Assembly: GCF_013426205.1 (NCBI RefSeq)
Contig: NC_089424.1
Location: forward strand, 434,001-498,000
Origin: Metarhizium brunneum
Lineage: Eukaryota; Ascomycota; Sordariomycetes; Hypocreales; Clavicipitaceae
Length of the DNA stretch: 64,000 bases
Direction of reading: 5' to 3'
The notes beneath the pieces were generated by a model that searched no databases, was not told where the DNA came from, and worked only from the letters and a program-made list of their open reading frames with translations. The position numbers and the translations under genes are program-made. Below, in pieces: positions 1 to 9,243 of this stretch; positions within the stretch are counted from its first letter, which is position 1, and each line of letters begins with the position of its first letter.

Positions 1-2875
1 TTAAATTACTTTTAAATAACCTTAAATTTATACTTTAAGATAATTAATCTCTTAGTTAATAATTTTATTATTATAAATAAAAAGTTTTCCTTTAATATTA
101 ATTAACTTATATAATACCTTTTTATATTTTTATAATAATTAATAATAATTTATAACTTTAAGTAAAATATAATTACCTATTATATTATTATTTATAAGTA
201 TATAAATATAATATTTTATAACTTTAATATCTAATATTATCTTATTACTTTATTTATTTTAGGTTATATTAAGGGTTATTAGTATCTTTCTTTTTATACT
301 AGCTTATAGCCTTTTTATAAATAATATACTTTATTTTTTAAGTTTTTTAAAATAGATTTTTTTATAATTTATTATTTTATTTCTTAGTATTATTTTATAA
401 GTCTTATTTTATTTTATAAGTACTTAAAGTAAAACCTATTATTAAATATTTAATATAAGTAATTATAAATTTAGTTTTTTATTTTTTTATATTTTTTATA
501 TCTTAAATTATTATAATTTATTATATATTTCTTATTATATCTAGGATTAAACTTTTATTTATTATATTACTTATTTAACTATTATTTATTATAATATATT
601 AATTTTATAATTTCTTTAAGGTTTTTTTATTTAAGTATATTTAATACTTATTATATTTATTTATATATTATTAGTATTTTATATTATTACTTATACTACT
701 TTTTAGCCTTATTTACTATATATTTTAAGTAATTTAATAATAAGTATACTATATAATTTTTTATTTTATATTAAGGTAATTTAAGTAATAGCTTTTTTTT
801 ATATATTAAGATCTTTTTTTTATATATATATTAATATTACTACTTATTTTTTATATATATATATAACTAATATATATTTAATTTATATATATTTATAAAA
901 TTTATATAAGCTTAATATTTAATAGGTATATTTAAATTAAGTTTTAAGATTATTATTTAATTATTATTAATTATTTTTACTTTTTATTTTAAGAGTTCTT
1001 ATTTAAAGTATAATACCTTAATTAAATATCCTTTTATTTTAATTAAAAATATATTTAGTTATACCTTAATTTAAAAGTATACCTAGTATATTATAAACGT
1101 GTATAATACCTATACTAAATATATATATTTTATATATCTTAGTAAAAGTCTAAGATTATTTTTCTTTTTTTTTTTAAAAAATTATAATATTTAGTTTTTT
1201 ATTATTATAATAATATTTATTACTAAAATAAAAATTATAAAATATTTTCTTATTAATATAAGAAAATATTATTATATAGCTTATTTTTATATAATTATTA
1301 GCTTTATAAGTGTTTTTTCCTTACTTTATTTATCTTTAAATACTTTTAAAGTATTTAAAATTATATTATTATTATTAATACTTATTTCTTTTACTTTATT
1401 TTTTAGTTTATTAAAGGTAATAAGAATTTATATATTTTACTTCTCCTTATATTATTATTCCCTTTAAATCTTTCTTACTTTTATTTATTATTATACTTAA
1501 TTAAGAATTTCTTAATATAAGTTTTTATTTAAATATTTTAATAATTTTAGTTTATAAAGTTCCTTTTATTTTATTATTATAAGTATTCTTTTTTTTATTA
1601 ATTATTTATTTAGATCTTCTTATACTAATTATTTAGCTATTTATAACCTATTTCTTATAAAGTTTATAATTTTTTTTTTAATTTTTTTAGTTCTTTTAAA
1701 AACTATCCTTTTTTTTATTTATTACTTATATAAATATAATAGTTATTATTATAATAAAAGGTTTAGTTAAGGTTCTTATATTTTACCTTTGATCTAATAA
1801 CTTTAATTTTTTATTAATTAATAAAATTAAGTTATATTTTATTTTCTTTTAGTATTAGCTTTTATTTTTTCTTAGGTTTCTTATATTTATTAGTAAAATA
1901 TCCTAGTTTTTTATAATTATAGTATTTCTTTTCCTTTTTATTATTTTTCTTAGTAATATTAAGCTCTATTTATCTAGGATTAAAAGTATAATTATAAGTA
2001 ATAAGTTTATTATACTTTTTATATTAATTAGCTTAATAACTTTTTCTTTTAGTAAGGTTTTAGGTTTTTTTACCTTATTTCTTTTATATATATTATTAAT
2101 ATTATTTATTATTAATTTATATTATTATAATAATATAATTTAATAAGTTATTTAGTTTATTTTTTTTATAAAGTTTATCCTTAACTTCTTCCTTAAATTC
2201 CTTATAAAAAGCTAATATAAAAGGTTTATTCTTCTAGTTAAGCTAAAATATAAGTTATTAAAAGTAAGTAATATAATCAGATATTAATCCCTTTTACTTA
2301 AGCCTATTAATATAATATATAATAGCTCTAGCTTTATTAATTATTTTAAAAGCTTTTTTAATAGCTTTTTTAAACTTATTATAACTTTTAAAAATAATAT
2401 TAGTTTTTTTTTTATAATTATTTTTTTCTTTATTAAGGTAATCCCTTATAATAAGTTTAAATTATATAAGTACTACTCCTATTATATATCCTTTTATATA
2501 TAATATCTTAGTAAAGAATTCTTTTATTTTAGTTAAAAATTATTAATAATAAGCCCTAAGTTAAATAAGAAATCCTTAAAGTATACCTAGGAATTTATTA
2601 TATAATCCTAATATTTTAAGTCTAAAAATTTCTTTTAAGTCCTTTTTAATTATAGCTATAATTATAACTTATTCTTATTATTCTTTTTTTATTTATTAGA
2701 CCTATTCCTAAAAGTATATAATCTTAATAAGTATATTATAAGTAAAAATAATAATTAGTTTTTCTTAGGTTTTATTTAATTTAAATATAATAATAGTTTT
2801 ATATAATATTATATTAATAATTATTAGGTATTACTTAGAGTAATATAATAATAATTTAAATAAAAGCTTTTAATA
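1..2875 (-). mobile_element. RIP-degraded Ty3/gypsy relic (pol start, gag, leader)
   Basis: Almost every C and G has been replaced by T and A. The sequence still aligns colinearly with the intact element of this window: position 1 matches about 8811 and position 2812 matches about 11622. For example, the stretch near 80 matches 8890, and 1860-2060 matches the zinc-knuckle part of gag near 10680-10820. It therefore holds the protease end of pol, all of gag and the leader, in minus orientation, with the rest of pol beyond the window edge. No ORF survives. Loss of C and G on both strands with an excess of TpA is the signature of repeat-induced point mutation. Confidence 0.9.
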
Positions 2876-3322
2876 TATAATAGTTAAAATTCTTAAAGGA
2901 TAAATTAGTTATAATTTATATTAATAAAGCTATTAGAGTAATTAATTTAAGTAATTAGGTATTATATTAGTAATAGGTTATAAACTATAACTAAGTAATC
3001 AGAGTTAAAAAGTTATAAGTAAAGCTTATTTAATATAATAATTAATATTAAAAGCTAAGAAGCTAAAGTTTATTTATAAAGTAAATTTAAGGGTCCTTAT
3101 ATATTATAATAATTATTTACCCTAAATATAAGTAATAATATTACTTATATTAGTTTTATTATAATTACTTATATTACTTACTTTATATATAATAAGCACT
3201 TTCTTACTAATAGCTTATATTAACTATTATTTTATAATCCCCCTTACTTATACTACGCAGCAGCTTATATAGTTTAGCCCACTCTTATAACCTACACTGC
3301 AGCCTGTAGCTAGGTCGTAACA
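2876..3322 (-). repeat. RIP-mutated LTR, copy A
   Basis: About 447 bp aligning with the 436-bp LTR of the intact element. The start TATAATAG corresponds to TGTAACGG and the end ..GGTCGTAACA is unmutated. The last 80 bp are less mutated than the rest and differ from the intact LTR by more than transitions, so this is a different subfamily. It directly follows the degraded leader of the relic, as expected for its 5' LTR. Confidence 0.85.
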
Positions 3323-3835
3323 TATATTAATAATTATTAGGTATTACTTAGAGTAACATAGTAGTAGTTTAAATAAAAGCTTTTAATATATAATAGCTAA
3401 GATTCTTAAGGGATAAGCTAATTATAATTTATATTAATAAAGCTATTAAAGTAATTAATCTAAGCAGTTAAGTATTATATTAGTAATAGGTTATAAATTA
3501 TAACTAAGTAATTAGAGTTAAAGAGTTATAAGTAAGGCTTATTTAATATAATAATTTATATTAAAAGCTAAAAAGTTAAAGTTTATTTATAAAGTAAATT
3601 TAAAGGTTCTTATATATTATAATAATTATTTACCTTAAATATAAGTAATAATATTACTTATATTAGTCTTACTATAATTACTTATATTACTTACTTTATA
3701 TATAATAAGCACCTTCTTATTAATAGCTTATATTAACTATTATTTTATAGTCCCCCTTACTTATACTATATAATAGCTTATATAGTTTAGCCTACTCTTA
3801 TAACCTACACTACAGCCTGCGGCTGGGTTATAATA
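3323..3835 (-). repeat. Second copy of leader plus LTR (LTR copy B 3389-3835)
   Basis: 3323-3388 repeats the 63-66 bp leader that lies between gag ATG and LTR (compare 2811-2875). 3389-3835 is a second RIP-mutated LTR, also about 447 bp. On the element strand the order is LTR B, leader, LTR A, leader, gag. That is a tandem duplication of one LTR-plus-leader unit of about 513 bp. Confidence 0.8.
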
Positions 3836-4218
3836 AGTATTAGGCTAGTAATTTCTTAGTATTTAGTATTATATTTTTTAATAATATAGTTATATATATT
3901 AACTAGCATGGATTTATTAGGGATTTTAATAAATTAGGCCTTTTTAACGTTTAGGTAATAAATACTCTGGCTAAGCCCTTTTTTACTACTATTAATAATT
4001 ATTAGTATTTTATTTATTACCGCGCTCCTATTACAGTTAGGATGCGATATTATTACAGGGGGTAAGTAAGCGTAAGGATTTTAAATCTAAAGTCAGAATT
4101 AATTTTAGGGGTGGTTTTACAGCGCAATCAGGGTGCGAGGCAAAACGCAAAAAATCTACTTTATAATAAATTATTAAAAATAATAAAAAAGTAAATATAA
4201 TTTTTTTTTTTTTTTTTA
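3836..4218. other. AT-rich spacer, unidentified
   Basis: Between the two relics. It is less mutated than its neighbours: 4020-4150 keeps several CpG sites and a G-rich stretch. No ORF or similarity to the intact element is visible. It ends in a run of 17 T (4201-4217) that abuts the truncated end of the plus-strand relic. It could be the remnant of another repeat. Confidence 0.5.
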
Positions 4219-4313
4219 TAAAATAATATTAAAAAATAAAATAATAAATTATAAAAGAATTTATTTTAAAAAACTTAAAAAATAAAATATATTATTTATA
4301 AAAAAGCTATAAG
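4219..4313 (+). mobile_element. Left fragment of the plus-strand RIP relic
   Basis: Aligns with the reverse complement of the intact element around 9207-9113, the gag-pol overlap. It continues without loss at 12124 on the far side of the intact insertion: the AAAAAAGCTATAAG before and CTAATATAAAAAG after the insertion together match the intact gag-pol junction. The relic is truncated here, so its gag and 5' LTR are missing. Confidence 0.8.
4309..4313. repeat. Target site duplication, left copy (ATAAG)
   Basis: ATAAG directly precedes the TGTAACGG end of the intact element and is repeated directly after its other end. Five base pairs is the usual duplication size for Ty3/gypsy integrases. Confidence 0.95.
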
Positions 4314-4749
4314 TGTAACGGCTAAGGTTCCCAAGGGATAAACTAGTCGTAGTTTATGTTGGCAGAGCCACTAGGGCAGTCAATCTGAGCAGTTGGGTGT
4401 TACGTTGGTAATAGGTCGTAGACCGTAACCAAGTGATCAGAGTCAAAGAGTTGTAAGCGAGGCTTATTCAATGTAATGATCTGTGTTGAAAGCTAAGGAG
4501 CTAGAGGCTATCTATGAAGCGAATTTGGGGGTCCCTATATACTACGGTTGCTAGTTATCGCGGAGGTGAGCATCCTCGATGCTCACTTCCAAACACTGGT
4601 GAGCGTTGTGCATGCTCACTTATAATAACTGAGCGTCCTTCCCATTGGTCCTGTCGTGCCGACCAATGTTCCGTGGCCCGTCATGCCTGTGCCGCCCGGC
4701 GGCTCCATGCAGCCGGCCCAACCTGCAGCCTACGTGCTGGGTCGTAACA
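4314..4749 (-). repeat. 3' LTR of the intact element
   Basis: 436 bp, identical base for base to 11688-12123. It contains two imperfect palindromes, 4566-4586 (9-bp arms, 3-nt loop) and a related one about 14 bp further on. The small ORF inside it is present in both LTRs but has no coding features. Confidence 0.97.
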
Positions 4750-4754
4750 CGATG

Positions 4755-4765
4755 TCCCCTCTCCC
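4755..4765 (-). other. Polypurine tract
   Basis: On the element strand GGGAGAGGGGA lies 5 bp before the 3' LTR, where plus-strand priming occurs in LTR retrotransposons. The RIP relic keeps an A-rich version at the equivalent place (before 16568). Confidence 0.7.
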
Positions 4766-4877
4766 ATGGTCTTGTCCTCAAGACCTAGGCCTTGTTTCAT
4801 AAGTAGTTCCTCTGCCCTTTTCTTTTCGTTGGTAAGTTCCTCTTTCTTTTCATCCTTTGTGATGTCCTTCTGACGCC

Positions 4878-5522
4878 ATGTCCAGTCGTACCGTCGTTCC
4901 TCGTACCCGAAAGCGAAAAGATCCCTCGTTGAAGGCTCCTTCTACCTTACGGAACGATCGCTTGGCTGATTCCATTGAATCGTTTGGTTACGACGTCATG
5001 CCGTGTTCCTTTTGTTCCGCCCGTGGTCTTCGTTGCAAGATGATTGAGCGTTCCTCCAAGTGCGGGGAATGCGTGCGGCGGGGGCGTTCCTGTGATGCTT
5101 CTGGTGTCGCGATTAGCTCGCGTAGGTGTCCTTTTGTGTGTCACTGTTTTTTGCTAATGAGTGTCCTTGTAGTTGGTCGCATTATTTCCGAATCGAAACG
5201 TTTGGATCAGGAGGAAGAGAGAGCGGAAGAGCAAATGCTCAAGGCTCAGGCTGAGTTGAATGAAGCGCTGGCCCGTCTAGCGCGACTGCGCCGCCAAAAG
5301 CGGCAGTTGGTTACCAAGGGTCAACAAATGACTCGCTTGGGTCTGCAATCGCTGGATGAGTTGGAGGAGGAGGAGCGTCGCGAATCCGAGGCTGTTATCG
5401 ATGCGCAATCTCTAGGCGCTATTGACGTGTTGGATTGGAACGCTGTGTTTGGGGATGCCTTGTTGAATGCTGCTGGTGATACTGCCGTAATAGGTGCTGG
5501 CAATTCTTCAGGTGCTCCGTAG
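4878..5522 (+). CDS. Antisense ORF of the retrotransposon: Zn2Cys6-pattern plus coiled-coil protein
   Basis: Runs opposite to gag-pol, starting 129 bp inside the 3' LTR and overlapping the end of pol by 104 bp. An intron 5122-5172 fits well: donor GTAGGT, branch GCTAATG, acceptor TTGTAG, 51 nt, phase 1. Exons 4878-5121 and 5173-5522 give 197 aa. Removing it deletes a hydrophobic stretch and leaves a coherent protein. It has a basic N-terminus (RTRKRKD), then cysteines spaced C-x2-C-x6-C-x8-C-x2-C-x6-C (about residues 43-73), the spacing of fungal Zn(II)2Cys6 binuclear clusters. A charged, Glu/Leu-rich coiled coil follows, then an acidic tail. That is the layout of a small DNA-binding protein, but usual flanking residues of the family are only partly present. 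Expression would need a promoter on the antisense side of the LTR. Function unknown. Confidence 0.7.
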   Translation: MSSRTVVPRTRKRKDPSLKAPSTLRNDRLADSIESFGYDVMPCSFCSARGLRCKMIERSSKCGECVRRGRSCDASGVAISSRRCPFVCHCFLLMSVLVVGRIISESKRLDQEEERAEEQMLKAQAELNEALARLARLRRQKRQLVTKGQQMTRLGLQSLDELEEEERRESEAVIDAQSLGAIDVLDWNAVFGDALLNAAGDTAVIGAGNSSGAP

Positions 5523-8500
5523 GTTCCCATGTGTTTTCCTCGTCTCCATAGCTTTTCCATTTAATGAGATATTGGCGTGTTTTGTTTCTTGTCCTCATGT
5601 CTAAGATCCGTTCTACTTCATATTCCGTTTCGTTCATGACTTCGATGTCTTCTTCTGCTGGTGCATTGTTTGGTGCTTTCTCAAGAAGTGAAATGTGTAC
5701 TATAGGATGATTCCTCATAGTCTTTGGTAATGAAAGTTCGTAGTTGTTTGTCGATATTCTTTTCTTGATAGCGAATGGTCCTAATTTTTTGTAGTCCAAT
5801 TTGTCGCTTGGTCGCGTTGTTTTGATGTTTCGTCGGAGTAGGTAGACCATGTCTCCCTCCCCAAAGATTGGTCCCTTCGATCTTTTACGATTATGGTATT
5901 GTGCCATTCTGTTTCGTACGAATTCCAATTCGTGTCGCATTTCTTCGTGCAATCTCTTCAGTTCATCTGCTTGCAGCATCGCTCGTTCTGCTTGCGGTCC
6001 TTCGCGCTGTGTTCGAAATACTTCGGGATTAAATCCGTAATTGGCGTAGGCTGGTGTTTGCTTTGTCGATTCTGATATCGAGCTATTGTAAGCCAATTGC
6101 GCTGTAGGTAACCATTTAACCCAATCGTCCTGTTGATGATTGATGTAACATCGTAGATACTGTTCAAGCGTCTGGTTCAATCTTTCCGTCTGTCCATCTG
6201 TCTGTGGATGGTATGCGGTGCTTAACTTGTGATTCGTTCCAAGTTGTGCCATAAGTGCTTGCCAAAACTTAGAAGTAAATGTACTTCCTCTGTCCGATAT
6301 GATTTCTTCTGGCAGTCCATGGTTACTTGCTATTGTTCGTAAGAACACATATGCAAGTTCTTCTGCATTGCTTGCTTCTCTGTACGGTAAAAAGTATCCG
6401 TATTTTGTGAGTCTATCCGTGACCACGAATATGCTGTCATATTCCACGTTGGTCATTGGTTCTTTTGACATTGGTAGCTTCGTAATATGATCGAAAGCTA
6501 TCGATTCCCATGGTCGTGTTGGTACTGGTAATGGTTGCAGTTCTCCGTATGGCTTATGTCGTGAAGCCTTACTTTTTCCGCATTGTATGCATTCGTTGAC
6601 AACCTTTTCGACCATTTTCTTGATTCCTGAGAAATCGTATTGTCGTCGTATCTTATCCAGTGTCTTGCGGATTCCTTGATGTCCGTAGACTGGATGTTCA
6701 TGCATTTCTTTGATGCATTCTTCTTGTAATTCTGGTGGTATCCAGATTTTCTCTCCATACATTGGTACTCCTCCTGGGTGGCATGTGCATCCCGTCGGTA
6801 CGTCCCCAATGTGTTGTATATTGTCTGTTGCCCATTGGTGTATTTTGCCGTATACTGGGTCTTCTTTCTGTACTTTCAATATGGCATTCAGTTGTTTCTG
6901 CTGGAAATTGCCATTTTTATTGATCTCAAGGAGTGGTCCTGTTGCTGTAGGTACTCCTGTATCGTAGTCGCTTCTTCGACTTAGAGCGTCTGCTCGTCCG
7001 TTCTCGGATCCTTTTCGATGGATGATTTCGTAGTCGAATTCTGAAAGATATTCGGCCCATCGAATTTGTCGTCCATTCAATTGTTGCGTCGTCGCAAAAT
7101 GAGAGATGTTCTTATGATCGGTATACACCTTAACTTTGTGTTTGCTTCCCATGAGATAGTGTCTAAATTCCTTGAAAGCATTGATGATTGCTAGGAATTC
7201 TTTGTCGTAGATGGGGTAGTTGAGTTCTGCTCCATGAAGTTTCTTCGAGTAGAACGCAATAGGGTGTAGTTTTCCGTCATCGTCTCTTTGTCCAACTTGT
7301 GCTCCTAGAGCAAAGTCTGATGAGTCGGTTTCTAGTTCCGTTTCTTTTTCTGGGTCGAAGGTTCTCAAAACAGGTTCGGATGTGATGAGTTCTTTGATCT
7401 TGTCAAAGGCACATTGCGCCTCATCGTTCCAATTCCACTGCTTATCCTTCTTGGTGAGTTCATCCAAGGGTGCTGCGATTTCGCCGTAGCTCTTGATGAA
7501 TCTCCTGTAATAGTTCGCAAAGCCTCTAAAGCTTTGTATGTCCTTGACATTCTTCGGTGTTGGCCAGTTCCTTACTGCCTCAATCTTTGTCTTTTCCATT
7601 CGTATCTCGTTTGGTCGTATCGTGTGTCCTAGGAAGTCTACTTCCTGGGTATGGAATTTGCTTTTTGCTGGTTCCACTAGTAACTTCGCGTCTTGTAGCG
7701 CTTGTAGTACCTTGTGTACATGTCTTTTGTGGTCTTCCAGGGTTTTTGAGAAGATCAGTATATCGTCCAGATACACTACCACAAAATTGTCCAAATATTT
7801 TCGTAGTACGCTGTTGATCATTCGTTGGAATGTCGCTGGTGCGTTGGTAAGCCCGAATGGCATTACCAGGTATTCGAATAGTCCGAACTTCGTTCTAAAG
7901 GCTGTCTTCCATTCATGGCCTTTCTTTATTCGAATCAAATTGTATGCTCCCTTCAGGTCCAAAGCGGTGAACCAATTCATTCCGTGCAATCGGTCCCGTA
8001 GTTCCGATATTAGTGGCAACGGTGTTCGATCCTTCATGGTAATCGCGTTCAATCGCCGATAGTCCACTACTAACCGCAGTTTCCCGTTTTTCTTTGGAAC
8101 AAACATAACTGGGTATCCAGCTTCTGATGTGGATGCTCTGATGTAGCCTTTCGCTAACATCTCGTCGATGTACTCCCGTAGTGTTTCGAGTTCTCTTGCG
8201 TTTAAGTTGTAAATCTTATGGAATGTTGTCGACTTTCCGTCTATCAATTCAATCTGATGATCCCATTGGCTGTGTTCTGGTAATCCGGTTTCTAATTCTT
8301 CTGCGAATAATTTTTCGTATTTCCGGTATTCCTTAGGGATATTCTTGAGTCTTTCTTCTTTCGTTATTGGGCTTTTGTCGTCTTTATCGTTCTCGTTCCT
8401 CTTTTCTCCTTCGAGTTTCTTGTTTGTGTTCGCGAGGTCTTTCCTTAAGGTGGCAATAACCTTTCGGATCTTGGCTTTTGTCTTCTTGTTGCTTATTGTT

Positions 8501-9243
8501 GTTCGTATCCCGGTTTGTAGCGCCGTCGAGGTCGTTACGGTGGATCCAATTGTTTTGACTGCTTTTCTGCCGCTTGTTTGTTGTCGTTGGTCCTTGGATA
8601 ACTTGCTTGAAGGTTCTTTTTCTTCAGAACTCTGTTCATGAGCTAAGTTATGACGAAATTTCGTTCTTTCTTCCGAATTCTGCTGATTCTGTTGGCCTGA
8701 AGTCTCGTTCCACTTCAGTTGGCCTGTCCTCCAGTTGATCAGTGGGTTACTCTCCCATAACCATGGGTACCCTAACACTAGGTCGTGTTCCGATACGTCC
8801 ATAACATCGAGTTGAATCACTTCTGAATGACTTTGAATCTGTACTTCGAGATGATCAGTCTCTTGGTTAATGATTCCGTCATTATAGGCAAAAAGTTTTC
8901 CTTCGATATCAGTTAACTCGTATGGTGCCTCTTTGTGTTTCCACGGTAGTTGGTAACGATTCACAACTCTGGGTGAGATATAGTTGCCCATCGCGCCACT
9001 GTCCACAAGTATGCGAACGCGATGTCCCATGACTTCGGCGTCTAATACCATTTTGTCGCTTCGTCCGTTCTGGGTTGCGTTGAGGGTCATTAGCGTCTTT
9101 CTTTTCATGCCAGCCTGTAGCCCTTTTACAGATGGCGTGCCTCGTTTTTTGAGTTTTCCGGAATAGATTCTTCTGCGATTTGTCGTTTCATTTCTTGGTA
9201 CCATTCTGTAGGTCCAGTTCCGTTTTGCGGGTGCTTGAAGCAA
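5419..9243 (-). CDS. pol: Pol polyprotein: protease, RT, RNase H, integrase, chromodomain
   Basis: Open for 1,274 codons. The frame opens just after a TGA near 9255 and has no ATG at its start, so it is expected as a -1 frameshift product of gag (entry at 9144-9150). Visible parts, numbered from the frame opening: aspartic protease LVDSGAMG near 79-86; reverse transcriptase with VPKKNGKLRLVVDYR (382-396) and the catalytic YLDD (491-494); RNase H with TDSSDFALGAQ (639-649) and YTDHKN (707-712); integrase with an HHCC finger (848-888) and D-D-E core D918, D984, E1020 (YHPQTDGQTERLNQ); and a chromodomain near 1200-1255 (YLIKWKSYGDEENTWEP). The chromodomain places it among chromoviruses. No stop or frameshift interrupts it. 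Confidence 0.96.
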   Translation of the reverse strand: MLQAPAKRNWTYRMVPRNETTNRRRIYSGKLKKRGTPSVKGLQAGMKRKTLMTLNATQNGRSDKMVLDAEVMGHRVRILVDSGAMGNYISPRVVNRYQLPWKHKEAPYELTDIEGKLFAYNDGIINQETDHLEVQIQSHSEVIQLDVMDVSEHDLVLGYPWLWESNPLINWRTGQLKWNETSGQQNQQNSEERTKFRHNLAHEQSSEEKEPSSKLSKDQRQQTSGRKAVKTIGSTVTTSTALQTGIRTTISNKKTKAKIRKVIATLRKDLANTNKKLEGEKRNENDKDDKSPITKEERLKNIPKEYRKYEKLFAEELETGLPEHSQWDHQIELIDGKSTTFHKIYNLNARELETLREYIDEMLAKGYIRASTSEAGYPVMFVPKKNGKLRLVVDYRRLNAITMKDRTPLPLISELRDRLHGMNWFTALDLKGAYNLIRIKKGHEWKTAFRTKFGLFEYLVMPFGLTNAPATFQRMINSVLRKYLDNFVVVYLDDILIFSKTLEDHKRHVHKVLQALQDAKLLVEPAKSKFHTQEVDFLGHTIRPNEIRMEKTKIEAVRNWPTPKNVKDIQSFRGFANYYRRFIKSYGEIAAPLDELTKKDKQWNWNDEAQCAFDKIKELITSEPVLRTFDPEKETELETDSSDFALGAQVGQRDDDGKLHPIAFYSKKLHGAELNYPIYDKEFLAIINAFKEFRHYLMGSKHKVKVYTDHKNISHFATTQQLNGRQIRWAEYLSEFDYEIIHRKGSENGRADALSRRSDYDTGVPTATGPLLEINKNGNFQQKQLNAILKVQKEDPVYGKIHQWATDNIQHIGDVPTGCTCHPGGVPMYGEKIWIPPELQEECIKEMHEHPVYGHQGIRKTLDKIRRQYDFSGIKKMVEKVVNECIQCGKSKASRHKPYGELQPLPVPTRPWESIAFDHITKLPMSKEPMTNVEYDSIFVVTDRLTKYGYFLPYREASNAEELAYVFLRTIASNHGLPEEIISDRGSTFTSKFWQALMAQLGTNHKLSTAYHPQTDGQTERLNQTLEQYLRCYINHQQDDWVKWLPTAQLAYNSSISESTKQTPAYANYGFNPEVFRTQREGPQAERAMLQADELKRLHEEMRHELEFVRNRMAQYHNRKRSKGPIFGEGDMVYLLRRNIKTTRPSDKLDYKKLGPFAIKKRISTNNYELSLPKTMRNHPIVHISLLEKAPNNAPAEEDIEVMNETEYEVERILDMRTRNKTRQYLIKWKSYGDEENTWEPTEHLKNCQHLLRQYHQQHSTRHPQTQRSNPTRQ
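9109..9136 (-). promoter_or_regulatory. Hairpin downstream of frameshift site
   Basis: On the element RNA, GCCA-U-CUGUA pairs with UACAG-GC-UGGC around a 7-nt loop, starting 7 nt after the slippery heptamer. That spacing is normal for -1 frameshift stimulators. The gag stop codon lies at the base of the loop. Confidence 0.55.

Noticed and set aside
4514..4747. 77-codon ORF inside the LTR, repeated at 11888-12121
   Set aside because: Both copies are simply the identical LTR; no coding features.
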